A stretch of DNA of 64,000 bases from CAVXWV01 sp963695415 (GTDB lineage: Bacteria; Chloroflexota; Anaerolineae; Anaerolineales; UBA4823), in NCBI GenBank assembly GCA_963695415.1, contig CAVOGL010000001.1, positions 310,001 through 374,000 of the forward strand, read 5' to 3'. Below, piece by piece: positions 27,553 to 36,969 of this stretch (within the stretch, counting starts at the first letter, position 1; each line of letters opens with the position of its first letter). The position numbers and the translations under genes were made by a program. The notes below the pieces were generated by a model. That model saw only the letters and a list, made by a program, of their open reading frames with translations. It searched no databases and was not told where the DNA came from.

Positions 27553-28500
27553 ATGTATGATCTCATCGTAATCGGCGGTGGTCCAGCGGGTTTAACCGCA
27601 ACCATCTACGCAATTCGCAAGAGGTTGAACGTCCTGCTGGTCTCGAAAGATTTGGGTGGGAAGACCAATTATCGTTTGTCGCTGCCGTGGCTCGACGAAT
27701 ATGGCGGGCAAGAGACCCACGTGATCCGCGGGCTTGAGGTGGTCACCAAATTCCGCAACGAATTAGAATACCTCGACTTTGCCAGGCACATGGAAGGCGT
27801 TGACCAGGTAAAGCAGGTAGATGATGGATTCATGGTGCTGACCCGAGGCGGGGGTGAACTCATGGCGCGGTCTTTGATTATCGCCTCCGGCACCAGGCAG
27901 ACATTCCTTGAAGTTCCAGGTGAAAAAGAATTCATGATGAGCGGATTGTGTTATTCGGCGCTTTCGTACGCGCCGGTGTTCATAGACCGCACCGCGATTG
28001 TGGTCGGAGACGGGGAACTGGCATTACGATCGACTGCAGAATTAGCTACCATTGCACGGAATGTGGTGCTGGTGTGTGAATGTAAGGATCCTGCCTGTAT
28101 GCAGACTCCCCTGGGACGGAAATTACAGGCTGCAACAAACGTGCAGGTTTTACAGGGGTATGAGGTTGTTGAAGTTTATGGTCAAGGCAACGGTGGAGGA
28201 AACTACGCCCGTGGGCTCAGGCTGCATAACTTTTCCGGAAACAACATGGATGTAGAGGCTGATGGGATTTTCATCGAAAAAGCCTTGCATGCCAATACAA
28301 AGATGGTAGCCGGACTGGTTGAAAGCGACGAGAACGGAAGAATCCTGGTCGACCAGTCTTGCAGCACGAATGTACCCGGAATCTTCGCAGCAGGCGATTG
28401 CACGGCTGGTTTTGCTGAACAGGTGCTGATCGCTGTGGGTGAGGGCGCCAAGGCAGCCCTAAGCGCTTATGAATTTTTGCTCAAGGAACCGGTAAAATAA
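27553..28500 (+). CDS. thioredoxin-reductase-like flavoprotein lacking the CxxC pair
   Basis: A 315-residue NAD(P)H/FAD oxidoreductase. The FAD fold is DLIVIGGGPAGLTATIYAIRK (residues 3-23), and the C-terminal FAD motif GIFAAGDCTAGFAEQVLIAVGEGAKAAL is present. At the position of the thioredoxin reductase active site CATC the sequence reads LCYSALSY, so the redox disulfide is missing, as in ferredoxin/flavodoxin-NADP reductase-like members. An unusual C-x-C-x4-C cluster (CECKDPAC) occurs in the NAD(P) domain. It is in one operon with malic enzyme, which could supply NAD(P)H. Confidence 0.8.
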   Translation: MYDLIVIGGGPAGLTATIYAIRKRLNVLLVSKDLGGKTNYRLSLPWLDEYGGQETHVIRGLEVVTKFRNELEYLDFARHMEGVDQVKQVDDGFMVLTRGGGELMARSLIIASGTRQTFLEVPGEKEFMMSGLCYSALSYAPVFIDRTAIVVGDGELALRSTAELATIARNVVLVCECKDPACMQTPLGRKLQAATNVQVLQGYEVVEVYGQGNGGGNYARGLRLHNFSGNNMDVEADGIFIEKALHANTKMVAGLVESDENGRILVDQSCSTNVPGIFAAGDCTAGFAEQVLIAVGEGAKAALSAYEFLLKEPVK

Positions 28501-28527
28501 TCGCTCCTCTCTGGTTGGCAGGTTTGC

Positions 28528-28533
28528 TATAAT
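28528..28533 (+). promoter_or_regulatory. leaderless -10 box (TGS GTPase gene)
   Basis: TATAAT exactly 6 nt before the ATG at 28540, with no ribosome-binding site; transcription would start at or next to the start codon. Confidence 0.55.
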
Positions 28534-28539
28534 CTACTT

Positions 28540-29547
28540 ATGCCCACAAACCTGCCTCCGGATTATTTCGACGTAGAGAAACGCTTCCGCGAAGCAACCG
28601 ACACCTTCGAAAAGATTGCCCTGCTCGAAGAAATGTACAGCCTGGTGCCAAAACATAAAGGCACCGACCATCTGCGCGCCGATATGCGCAGGCAGCTCTC
28701 GCGGTTGAAAAAAGAACAACAAACCAGGAAGAAGCAAGGGTTTACGTCTGAATATCACATCGAAAAAGAAGGTGCAGGGCAGGTTGTGGTAATTGGTCCT
28801 CCCAACACCGGCAAGTCGATGCTCGTGGATGCTCTCACCAACGCCACACCAGAAGTATCAGCCGCGTATTACACCACGCGCAAGCCGCTTCCGGGGATGA
28901 TGCCAATCTGGGATGTGCAGGTACAACTGGTAGACACACCTTCCATGGATCGCAACCTGACGGAAGGAGGGTTTTATGCCCTGGTCAGGCAATCAGACAT
29001 TGTGCTGCTTGTCGTGGATTTGCAGTCCGACCCGGTATCGGAAGCAGTTGAAAGCCTCGAAATGCTGGCGGAACGCAGGTTGTGCCCAAAAGAATTCTCT
29101 GCCCAATACACCACTCAGGAACGTATGGCGTCGAAGCAGCTTGTCCTGCTGGTAAACAAATTCGATGATGAAAGTTATGATGAAGATTACCGTATATGTT
29201 GTGAATTAATGGCGCTGCAAACGGATACAAAGCACCTGGTGACCCTCCCACGCATCCCGATTTCAGCGTTGACTGAAAGGAATTTCGATCTTCTGAAGAA
29301 GACTGTTTTCGAGAAACTCGAAATTATCCGGGTTTATGCCAAACCGCCTGGGAAGGAAGCGGACATGGAGCGACCGTTTGTTTTGAAGCATGGGGACACG
29401 GTTACAGACCTGGCTCGCAAAGTACACCGTGATTTTTACGAACAGTTGAAATTTGTGCGCGTCTGGGGCAGCTCTGAGTTTGACGGGCAAATGGTTAATA
29501 AAGATTTTGAACTAAACGATGGCGATATTGTCGAATTGAGGATTTAA
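28540..29547 (+). CDS. DRG/Obg-like GTPase with TGS domain
   Basis: A 335-residue GTP-binding protein. After about 80 residues of charged helical sequence, G1 is GPPNTGKSML (about 86-95), G3 LVDTPSMD and G4 NKFD; a C-terminal TGS domain (about 270-335: FVLKHGDTVTDLARKVHRDF ... DGDIVELRI) is present. This resembles DRG/archaeal-type translation-linked GTPases. mtlD follows 6 bp downstream. Confidence 0.85.
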   Translation: MPTNLPPDYFDVEKRFREATDTFEKIALLEEMYSLVPKHKGTDHLRADMRRQLSRLKKEQQTRKKQGFTSEYHIEKEGAGQVVVIGPPNTGKSMLVDALTNATPEVSAAYYTTRKPLPGMMPIWDVQVQLVDTPSMDRNLTEGGFYALVRQSDIVLLVVDLQSDPVSEAVESLEMLAERRLCPKEFSAQYTTQERMASKQLVLLVNKFDDESYDEDYRICCELMALQTDTKHLVTLPRIPISALTERNFDLLKKTVFEKLEIIRVYAKPPGKEADMERPFVLKHGDTVTDLARKVHRDFYEQLKFVRVWGSSEFDGQMVNKDFELNDGDIVELRI

Positions 29548-29553
29548 ATTGTT

Positions 29554-30741
29554 ATGCAATCTGGGATCATTTTTGGCGCAGGCAACATCGGCAGAGGTTT
29601 TATAGGGCAGTTGTTTCACCAGTCCGGTTATTCAATAACCATGGTGGATATTGACCAGCTGCTTCTGGATGCGATCAATGCACAAGGCAGTTACACGATC
29701 AGGCTCGTGGATAATGATGGTGAACAGTCTGTAAATATCAAACCGGTGACTGCAATACACTCTAACGACAGGGCTTCCGTAATCGAAGCATTTTGTAATG
29801 CCAGCCTGGGTGCCACCGCGGTAGGAGCGCGTGTGCTGCCCCATATTGCGCCTCTGGTGGCGGAAGGTATGGCTGAAAGAAGGCGCCGCAGCATGCAACA
29901 ACCGGTCAACCTGATCCTGTGCGAAAATCTAAAAGGCGCAGCCCAAAAATTCCGCGATATGGTCGCCGGGCATCTCTCCGCCGGTGACCAGGCTTATGCT
30001 CTCGAGTACCTTGGATTGGTCGATACTGTCATCGGTCGTATGGTGCCTCCTCCGACGGATGAAATGCGCAGGCAGGATCCGGGCTTGATCATAGTGGAAC
30101 CTTACCAGGAGCTGCCCGTTGATCGTCGAGGTTTTATAGGGAACATACCGGAAATAACCAACATGGAACCCTGTGATAATTTCCCGGCGTACACAGCCCG
30201 GAAACTTTACATCCACAACTGCGGGCACGCCACACTGGCTTACCTGGGATATTTAAAAAACTATGAATATGGCTGGCAAGCTTTGGCGGATGATGGGGTG
30301 CGCGCACATACAAGACAGGCTATGCAAGAATCAAAACAAGGTATTGCGATCAAACACAGTGTGGAACCGGAATGGCTTGAATCCCACATCGAAGACCTGC
30401 TTCACCGCTTTACAAACCGCGCCCTTGGTGACACAATATTCCGCCTGGGACGGGATCCGATCCGCAAGTTGTCTCCAAGTGACCGACTGGTCGGGGCTGC
30501 GCGGTTGGTTGAAGAGGCAGGGATAGAACCAGAGGCGATTTCCAGGGCTATTGCGGCAGGATACTGCTTCGATCCGGTTGAAGATCCTATCGCCATGGAG
30601 CTTCAAGAAAAGATCAAAACTCAAGGTTTCCTCCACACCCTGGCGGAAATCAGTGAGATCTTTGAAAGGGAAACTCTTTCCAGTTCAATCCACTCATATT
30701 ATTCTGGTTTTTCAAGAAAAACATCTAAAGAAAAAAGGTGA
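29554..30741 (+). CDS. mtlD: mannitol-1-phosphate 5-dehydrogenase family
   Basis: A 395-residue polyol dehydrogenase of the long-chain mannitol dehydrogenase family: N-terminal NAD-binding FGAGNIGRGFIGQLFHQSGY (residues 5-24), the polyol-binding and catalytic Lys region around YTARKLYIHNCGHATLAYLGY (contains K and the NCGH motif). It would interconvert mannitol 1-phosphate and fructose 6-phosphate. No PTS genes are present, so it may serve compatible-solute mannitol synthesis or free-polyol metabolism, or act on another sugar phosphate. It follows the GTPase gene closely and precedes the M20 peptidase by 7 bp. Confidence 0.82.
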   Translation: MQSGIIFGAGNIGRGFIGQLFHQSGYSITMVDIDQLLLDAINAQGSYTIRLVDNDGEQSVNIKPVTAIHSNDRASVIEAFCNASLGATAVGARVLPHIAPLVAEGMAERRRRSMQQPVNLILCENLKGAAQKFRDMVAGHLSAGDQAYALEYLGLVDTVIGRMVPPPTDEMRRQDPGLIIVEPYQELPVDRRGFIGNIPEITNMEPCDNFPAYTARKLYIHNCGHATLAYLGYLKNYEYGWQALADDGVRAHTRQAMQESKQGIAIKHSVEPEWLESHIEDLLHRFTNRALGDTIFRLGRDPIRKLSPSDRLVGAARLVEEAGIEPEAISRAIAAGYCFDPVEDPIAMELQEKIKTQGFLHTLAEISEIFERETLSSSIHSYYSGFSRKTSKEKR

Positions 30742-30748
30742 TATAAAA

Positions 30749-32131
30749 ATGAGCGCCAACACCCTCAACCTGGAAATACAGGATGAAACCAAACTGCGGT
30801 ATGCACACAATCTGTCGAAAGCGTTGGAATTTAAAACCATTTCATTCCTCGATAAGGAACTCATCCAACCGGGTGAATTCCTCGATCTTCATGATTACCT
30901 GGCTTCAACCTATCCTCTCGTCCATGAACAACTCAGTCGTGAGAAAATCAACGATTTGAGCCTTTTGTACACCTGGAAAGGCAGCGACCCAGCTTTGAAT
31001 CCTGTCTTGTTGATGGGTCATATTGATGTAGTGCCCGTCGAGGAAGGGACTGAAGACCATTGGGAATTCCCTCCATTCGGCGGGATGGTAGAAAATGGAG
31101 CGATTTGGGGACGTGGGACCATGGATTGCAAAGGCAGTGTGGTTGGCATCCTTGAAGCCGTCGAATCCCTTCTCGCCAAAGGGTTCCAACCTGCTCGAAC
31201 AGTTTACCTTGCGTTTGGTCATGATGAGGAGATTGGCGGGAACAATGGTGCTGCAATCATAGCCCGCCTTCTGCAAGAGAGGTCAATACAGCTGGAAGCA
31301 GTCCTGGATGAAGGTCTGGCTGTCCTGGACGGGGTGATCAAATTATCGGATAGACCCATCGCCCTGGTAGGTATCGCCGAGAAGGGTTACCTGACCCTGG
31401 AGCTATGCGCCTCGAGCAGCAGTGGTCATTCTTCCACTCCCCCTAAGGAAACAGCGACGGGTATCCTGGCGAAAGCTGTGATAAAGCTGGAACAAAATCC
31501 TCTCCCTGCGAGGCTGGGTGAGATCCCCAAAATGATGTTCAATAACATCGCGCCCGGGATGCCTGCTGTAATGCGGTTCCTGTTCCGCTTCCAGGTTGTA
31601 TTCAAACCCGTCATCCTGCGTGCCCTGGCGAACAACCCGGCAACCAACGCACTGATCCGCACAACTACAGCAGTGACCATTTTCCAGGCAGGCAGCAAGG
31701 ACAACGTCCTGCCGCACCAGGCAAAAGCTGCGGTAAACTTCCGCATCCTGCCCGGAGACACAGTGGATGGAGTGATTAATTTCGCCAGGAAAATCATAGA
31801 CGACCCTAGAATTGACATCACACCCAAGCTCGATTTTTCGATGAACCCATCCCCCGTCTCGAATGCGGCATCGAGCATGTTTAAGCGCCTGGAGAAAGTG
31901 ATCCGGGGATCGTTTAATAACGTCGTGGTATCACCGGGATTAGTACTGGGCGCTACAGATTCACGCCATTACCAGCCGTTGAGTGAAAACTGCTTCCGTT
32001 TTTCACCATTATGGGTCACACCGGATGACCTCAACCGGGTGCATGGCACCAATGAGCGCATGACCATCCAAAATTTCACCCAGGCGATCGCCTTCTACCA
32101 GGCGATTATTGAGCAATGGTCTCAGGCTTAA
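30749..32131 (+). CDS. M20-family metallopeptidase (carboxypeptidase S / PM20D1-like)
   Basis: About 460 residues. Zinc ligands and catalytic residues are visible: His and Asp in LMGHIDVVPV, bridging Asp in GRGTMDCKG, Glu pair in GHDEEIGG, a later Asp/His in ATDSRHYQPL and VHGTNERM. A lid domain lies between. The length and motifs match the carboxypeptidase S / N-acyl-amino-acid hydrolase branch. No signal peptide is seen at the chosen start, so it is probably cytosolic. AAAGGTG lies upstream of ATG 30749; a longer frame from 30551 overlaps mtlD and is rejected. Confidence 0.88.
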   Translation: MSANTLNLEIQDETKLRYAHNLSKALEFKTISFLDKELIQPGEFLDLHDYLASTYPLVHEQLSREKINDLSLLYTWKGSDPALNPVLLMGHIDVVPVEEGTEDHWEFPPFGGMVENGAIWGRGTMDCKGSVVGILEAVESLLAKGFQPARTVYLAFGHDEEIGGNNGAAIIARLLQERSIQLEAVLDEGLAVLDGVIKLSDRPIALVGIAEKGYLTLELCASSSSGHSSTPPKETATGILAKAVIKLEQNPLPARLGEIPKMMFNNIAPGMPAVMRFLFRFQVVFKPVILRALANNPATNALIRTTTAVTIFQAGSKDNVLPHQAKAAVNFRILPGDTVDGVINFARKIIDDPRIDITPKLDFSMNPSPVSNAASSMFKRLEKVIRGSFNNVVVSPGLVLGATDSRHYQPLSENCFRFSPLWVTPDDLNRVHGTNERMTIQNFTQAIAFYQAIIEQWSQA

Positions 32132-32156
32132 ACATGTGACTTATTTCACGTACATA

Positions 32157-32207
32157 GAATAAAAATAGCCTGGTTGAAAAATTCGACCGAAGTCGTACAG
32201 CCAGGCT
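32157..32207 (-). terminator. intrinsic terminator of the small repeat-protein gene
   Basis: On the minus strand AGCCTGG (32207-32201) pairs with CCAGGCT (32173-32167), with an inner CGAC-TTCG-GTCG tetraloop hairpin, followed by ATTTTTATT. Confidence 0.7.
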
Positions 32208-32229
32208 GAGGTTCCAGGAAGTAATCGCT

Positions 32230-32511
32230 TTATTTTTGCGTTGAAACAAATAGCTGCAAATCACCCATACCGACATATGATCGGTTGATATTCAGGTTTT
32301 TATACTCCAACAAGCGGAGATCTCCCAGACCGATGAAATGAGAATTACCAGCCATCACTATCTGGTTTTGTTCATATAATTTTAAATCTCCCATACCCAT
32401 AGATCCCGTCGTATGCAAAGCAAACACTGGACTGGCTACAGCCAAAGTCAGGACGAGAAGGAAAATCACCGTCGTCCAGGTTCCCACACTTTTAACCTTG
32501 TTGTTCTTCAT
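32230..32511 (-). CDS. small exported protein with three GxGDLxL repeats
   Basis: A 93-residue protein with a signal peptide (hydrophobic about residues 14-30, cleavage after VFA). The mature ~60 residues consist of three repeats of about 20 residues, each centred on MGMGDLKLYE, IGLGDLRLLE and VGMGDLQLFV. A regular beta arrangement is likely. GGAGAAAA precedes the ATG, and a clear terminator follows the stop. I recognise no family. Confidence 0.7.
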   Translation of the reverse strand: MKNNKVKSVGTWTTVIFLLVLTLAVASPVFALHTTGSMGMGDLKLYEQNQIVMAGNSHFIGLGDLRLLEYKNLNINRSYVGMGDLQLFVSTQK

Positions 32512-32653
32512 GATATTTTCTCCTTAAGCAGATCATAAACTCAATTCTGAATTTTCAAACCCCTCTAACACCCTTGTTCGAAGAATTCACCTCTCAACCA
32601 TCGATCTCTTACCGGTTGTCAGTACGAACAAATTTCATGTTCAAAATCATTAT

Positions 32654-33249
32654 GATCAAGAATACCGATCAGCACGGTCGAAGAAATCACCGACTCGCTT
32701 TCAGTTTACGCTGGAGATTTCTTGCCAGGGTTTTATGCGGATTGGGTCATTTTAGAGCGGACTCGGCTCTTCAACCTTTATGAAAACAAGCTAAGCCAAC
32801 TAATCACCCTGTTGAACAGCAAGGAGCGTTGGTCAGATGTGATCCAATGGGCGTTACTTTGGATCGCCAATGCAGGATGGTCAGAATTCGCATACCGTTC
32901 ATTAATGCAAGCATATGCCTATTCAGGTGAATTATCGAAGTCAATTTCTACCTTTGAACAATTGGCGAACGGTTTGATGAAAGATTTGAATGTTGAACCT
33001 TCCGACCAGACGCTTGCGCTTTATCAATTGTTAAAATCCAGACCTCATACCAGCCCATCGCCACCACTTCTAGAACAATACCATCCGTTCAATGAGAAAC
33101 AAATAGAAGCAATAATGCCGGAGGAACAAAGAACCCTACCCCTGCATCCCAACCCTCCCAATCCCATCACAAGCTTCATTGGGAGACAATTAGAAATCCA
33201 ACTTCTCCAACAGCAGCTGCGCGAAAACAGGCTCTCTTGCTTCCATTAA
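32654..33249 (+). pseudogene. remnant of a SARP/BTAD-type transcriptional activator
   Basis: An open frame encodes AGDFLPGFYADWVILERTRL followed by TPR-like helices typical of the bacterial transcriptional activation domain (BTAD), then a Pro-rich linker and PNPITSFIGRQLEIQLLQQQL, the usual start of the AAA/STAND ATPase module. The N-terminal DNA-binding domain is missing (a stop lies just upstream of 32654), and the frame ends after only the first residues of the ATPase. It is therefore a truncated remnant of a regulator that is normally around 1000 residues. The nearest Met is at 32722. Confidence 0.75.
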
Positions 33250-33310
33250 CTTCCAACAAACCTATCCTAATCAACCGATACATTTAACCTGTATTTATGC
33301 CCGAACCTCG

Positions 33311-33316
33311 TATAAT
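33311..33316 (+). promoter_or_regulatory. leaderless -10 box (UroD-like gene)
   Basis: TATAAT exactly 6 nt before the ATG at 33323. Confidence 0.55.
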
Positions 33317-33322
33317 TTGGGC

Positions 33323-34547
33323 ATGAATCAAATTGATCAAAAAATCCTCCGTGAACTGGCATTTCAGGTAGCTGAAATTGCATCCCATCCAATCATGGAT
33401 GAACGCCGCAAGCTCTGGGTGCAGCACAATAAGCTCAATCCCGCACGCCCAATGATCCTCATCTTTCCGGAAGGCTCCTGGCGCGAACTGCTGCCGGATT
33501 CGACAATGACTTGTGAAGATGAAATCGCACGACAATGGGAATGGAATTTACGTTCCAGGTTGTACACCTATACGCATTTCAGCGATGACACCGTCCTGGA
33601 AAAAACCTGGATAGTACCCCAGCGCATCCACATTAGCGATTGGGGAATCAAAATCGAGCGCAGCACCAAGACCCAGGAAACCGGCTCGTGGCACTTTATC
33701 CCTGCCTTGAAAAATTTCGGAGATATGCAGCACCTGCATTTCCCCCAGGTTTCCGTGGACCACGAAGGCACCCAGAAGGACCTTGAGCTAGCCCAGGAGG
33801 TGTTTGGAGATATTCTGGATGTCCGTCTGAAAGGTGTCCCCCATATTTCTTTCCACCTGGCACAAATGTATTCCGACCTGCGAGGTTTGGAGAATACTTA
33901 TACCGACATGGTCGAATACCCGGACGAAATGATTAAACTTGCTTGATTTTCTGGTCCGGGGATTTGAACACCTGGTAGATCAATACGAAACACTCAATTT
34001 ATTCAGCCTGAACAATGACGGCACCTACCATTCGTCAGGCGGTGTGGGCTATACCGATGAACTCCCTGCTGCAGGCTTCGACCCTCAACGAGTTCGTACG
34101 ATTGACATGTGGTCATCGGCAGAATCGCAGGAATATGCCGTAGTGTCACCCGCAATGCACCGTAAGTTTGCTCTCGACTTCGAAAAACGCCTGCTTTCGC
34201 GTTTCGGGCTTAATGGTTATGGATGCTGTGAGGACCTGACCGACAAACTCGAAGACGTATTAACGATTCCGAACATACGCAGGATATCGATCTCCCCCTT
34301 CGCCAACGTGCCCAAATGTGCTGAAATCCTCAGTAAGAAGGCTATATTTTCCTGGAAACCACAGCCCCAACACCTGGTTGGTCAATTTGATCAGGACCAA
34401 ATCCACAATTACATCAAGGAAGCCGTGGATGCGGCACGCGATTGCTGCCTGGAGATCATCCTTAAGGACACCCACACCTGTGAAAACCATCCTGAGAGGT
34501 TCGACGAATGGTCGCGCATCACGCGCGAGATCGTGGACGCTGGGTAG
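33323..34547 (+). CDS. UroD-superfamily-like protein, frameshifted as sequenced
   Basis: Two pieces (33323-33946 and 33939-34547) join with one base removed near 33938-33944 to read EMIKLLDFLVRGFEHL, giving about 407 residues. The sequence (PMILIFPEGSWRELLP, a central DWGIKIE, a long TIM-barrel-like series of strands) resembles uncharacterised uroporphyrinogen-decarboxylase-like proteins of Chloroflexota. The family link is tentative. It probably does not act in heme synthesis, as other superfamily members are corrinoid methyltransferases. The start is ATG 33323, 6 nt after a TATAAT box. Confidence 0.6.
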
Positions 34548-34647
34548 ACTGCACTGCTGATCTTAGGCGAGAAGAACTCGATGAATATGTGTTGTGCCTG
34601 TTGAGCAGGTCGAATTCTACCTCCCCCAATATTAATTTGAGAATGTC

Positions 34648-35424
34648 TCAAACTCTCTTCTCAGCCCTGGTGGCGATGTAGAGAGGCATGTAATCGTCCA
34701 ATGGGTTGCGGTGGTCACGGTCTTCATAAAAACCAGTGATCATGAATCCTGCCTGGGTTTGTCCGCCGATCTGCTCTTCCAGGCTGTGGCTGAATTCCAG
34801 AGGCCAGCCCTCTTTTAATGTCCTCTCACGATCGGCGAGAGAAGGGCTGGTGGTGTCTGAATAAGGCAGTGAATAACGGACGATTAACTCACCCTCGTCA
34901 TCCATCTTGAAACGATCAAAAATATAAAGCACCGGGTTCAGGATTCCGGCAATTAAGCTCCCCCCGGTCTTCAATACACGGTATGCCTCAGCCCATAAAG
35001 GCTGGATTTCGGGCACGAAAATGTTGGATACCGGGTTCAGCACCAGGTCAAAACTGCAGTCTGGAAATCTGGAAAGGTCGCGCATATCGCCTTCGACGGT
35101 CCTCATTTCTAATCCTTCACGCCGGGCGACCATGCGGTCCTGGTAAAGCTGCCTGGGGGAGTTGTCAAAAACAGTCACCCGCGCGCCAGCGGCTGCCAGA
35201 ACCGGTCCCTGCTGCCCTCCCCCACTCGCAAGACAAAGCACATCCAGGTTTGCCATATCTTCAGGGAACCAGCTGCGCGGAACGGGAATATTGGGCGTCA
35301 CAACAACCTGCCAGTTCCCCTGCCGGGCAGCTTCGATCGTTTCAGCATCCACCGGCAGCGTCCAAACATTGCCCTCCTCTACAGCCCTGTCCCAGGCATC
35401 CCGGTTGTAAGCTCTGATATCCAT
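34648..35424 (-). CDS. class I SAM-dependent methyltransferase
   Basis: A 258-residue Rossmann methyltransferase. Motif I is LDVLCLASGGGQQGPVLAAAG (about residues 63-83), the acidic end of strand 2 is VTVFDNS, motif II region VEGDMRDL and FDLVLNPVSNIF, then YRVLKTGGSLIAG. The substrate is unknown. A TAAAAT box 6 nt before the ATG suggests a leaderless mRNA. Confidence 0.85.
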   Translation of the reverse strand: MDIRAYNRDAWDRAVEEGNVWTLPVDAETIEAARQGNWQVVVTPNIPVPRSWFPEDMANLDVLCLASGGGQQGPVLAAAGARVTVFDNSPRQLYQDRMVARREGLEMRTVEGDMRDLSRFPDCSFDLVLNPVSNIFVPEIQPLWAEAYRVLKTGGSLIAGILNPVLYIFDRFKMDDEGELIVRYSLPYSDTTSPSLADRERTLKEGWPLEFSHSLEEQIGGQTQAGFMITGFYEDRDHRNPLDDYMPLYIATRAEKRV

Positions 35425-35430
35425 AAAGAT

Positions 35431-35436
35431 ATTTTA
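35431..35436 (-). promoter_or_regulatory. leaderless -10 box (methyltransferase gene)
   Basis: TAAAAT on the minus strand, exactly 6 nt before the ATG at 35424, with no ribosome-binding site. Confidence 0.5.
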
Positions 35437-35581
35437 TAATAGATTTCCGTAAGCCTTTGTGAATGTTTTCATCAACTTCCAAACCTTGATGAGAGTTTGA
35501 TATTCCTTACCCTTTATGGTAGATTATGCGCATCTAAGAACTGGTAAGCACCTGTATTCGTAGTCGATCACCGGAGGCACT

Positions 35582-36598
35582 ATGGCACAAATAAAAGGAA
35601 TGGTTTACAGATCAGGAACGCGAGAACCCCTGCCGGGCGCGTTGGTAAAACTGACCAAAGGCAAAGAGTCCCATTCAGGTTTCACCGATGAGTCTGGAGC
35701 CTATCTGATGAGTGAATTGGAAGAAGGGAAATGGAAGCTTTCGGTGATTGAGGCTTACAGTCTCTCGATTAATACGAGCATTGAAATAATCGAACCTCAA
35801 ACGGATAAAGACATTTTCCTACCCTCGTCCAAGGAAGACCTGAGCGGGAAACGCTTCTTCTGGGCGATGATATCCGCCCTGGGACTGCTGGTGGTTGCCT
35901 ATTTTGTGCTGCATCTCATCATCTGGCCCCAAGATCAGCCCATCAGCCAGGTTTTGAACCTGTTGGCAGTACGCATCGAAGAACCGCTAAACAGCAGCGC
36001 TTCGTTCAGCGAAGATGCCGCCCTGGTCGAACGGTTAGCGGACTTAAGCAAAGGCGTGATCGACAGCGTTGACGTCAACCCGCGTATCCGCAATGAAGAT
36101 AAAGCCCTGGCGATCCAGCTGGCTGACGGGCTCAACGCGGCGGTGGAGAGCGGTGACAAAAGCCTGGTGGTGGCGCGTTTTGGCGATCTGAAAGAATTCA
36201 TACAGACACCGCCCCAATCCCGATTTTCCATCTGGACGGAAGATCCTCTGCGCATGCTCGAAATCCTGCTGTGGGGTCTGGCCGGGATCCTGGTGACCAA
36301 AATCATCCAGGTAGGATGGTACCTGCGCAAGCAAACTTACCAGAGCCGGGGATTTTGGATGCACCTCTCTCACCTGGTGACCACACCGCTGCTCGTGCTG
36401 GTTGCCGTTCTGCTGCTCTCCTTGGTTACGTTGAAGTTCACCCTGGCAGGGAACAACGAGGTAACCATAGATCTGTCGGACCCGCGCCTTATGGTTGCTT
36501 TTGCTTTCATCATCGGTACCAGCCCCTGGCCTCTTTGGAATTTCATCGAAGACACCGCAAAGAAATTCACGGGCAGCCGGGAAGATGGTGATGATTAA
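35582..36598 (+). CDS. membrane protein with N-terminal carboxypeptidase-regulatory-like beta domain
   Basis: A 338-residue protein. The first ~80 residues form a CarboxypepD_reg-like beta-sandwich (GMVYRSGTREPLPGALVKL, GFTDESGAYLMSELEEGKW) with no signal peptide, so it may face the cytoplasm. It is followed by a membrane helix (about 92-112), a hydrophilic helical part, and three more helices (about 225-245, 268-290, 305-320). GGAGG precedes the ATG. It is convergent with the caspase operon and ends 56 bp from it, so a functional link is possible but unproven. Confidence 0.7.
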   Translation: MAQIKGMVYRSGTREPLPGALVKLTKGKESHSGFTDESGAYLMSELEEGKWKLSVIEAYSLSINTSIEIIEPQTDKDIFLPSSKEDLSGKRFFWAMISALGLLVVAYFVLHLIIWPQDQPISQVLNLLAVRIEEPLNSSASFSEDAALVERLADLSKGVIDSVDVNPRIRNEDKALAIQLADGLNAAVESGDKSLVVARFGDLKEFIQTPPQSRFSIWTEDPLRMLEILLWGLAGILVTKIIQVGWYLRKQTYQSRGFWMHLSHLVTTPLLVLVAVLLLSLVTLKFTLAGNNEVTIDLSDPRLMVAFAFIIGTSPWPLWNFIEDTAKKFTGSREDGDD

Positions 36599-36653
36599 TC
36601 AAGCTCCATAGAATTATCAAACATGCGGCTGAGGTAAACGCAGACTATTCGTG

Positions 36654-36959
36654 TTACCTCCTCGTACGCAGGAACTGGCGAACCTCGTCCTCCTTACCCA
36701 GGGGAGCGCCTTTCGCCAGGTATTCACGCAGGTAATCCGCGGCGCGGCGCAGGTAATCGCGCTCAACCTGGATGCGGATAGCCTGCCCCAGGTAATACCT
36801 GGCAGGGATGTTGTCAGGGTCCAGGTGCAGCGCCTTGCCCAACACGCTGACGGCACTATCCATATCATCACCAGACTCAAAATAACATTTCCCCAGCTGG
36901 TAGTATGCCTCCTTAAGGATTATCTGTACCTCTTCACTGGTGTATTGTTCCTGGATCAT
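36654..36959 (-). CDS. small TPR-like protein, last gene of the caspase operon
   Basis: A 101-residue helical protein with about two TPR units (EAYYQLGKCYFESGDDMDSAVSVLGKALHLDPDNIPARYYLGQA). TPRs bind peptides or partner proteins. It starts 11 bp after the previous operon gene. Given the TPR segments in the large caspase-like protein of the same operon, it may act as an adaptor or inhibitor; that is inference. Confidence 0.7.
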   Translation of the reverse strand: MIQEQYTSEEVQIILKEAYYQLGKCYFESGDDMDSAVSVLGKALHLDPDNIPARYYLGQAIRIQVERDYLRRAADYLREYLAKGAPLGKEDEVRQFLRTRR

Positions 36960-36969
36960 CCTGCCCTCA

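Noticed and set aside
30551..30748. N-terminal extension of the M20 peptidase
   Set aside because: It overlaps mtlD in another frame and the ribosome-binding site supports 30749.
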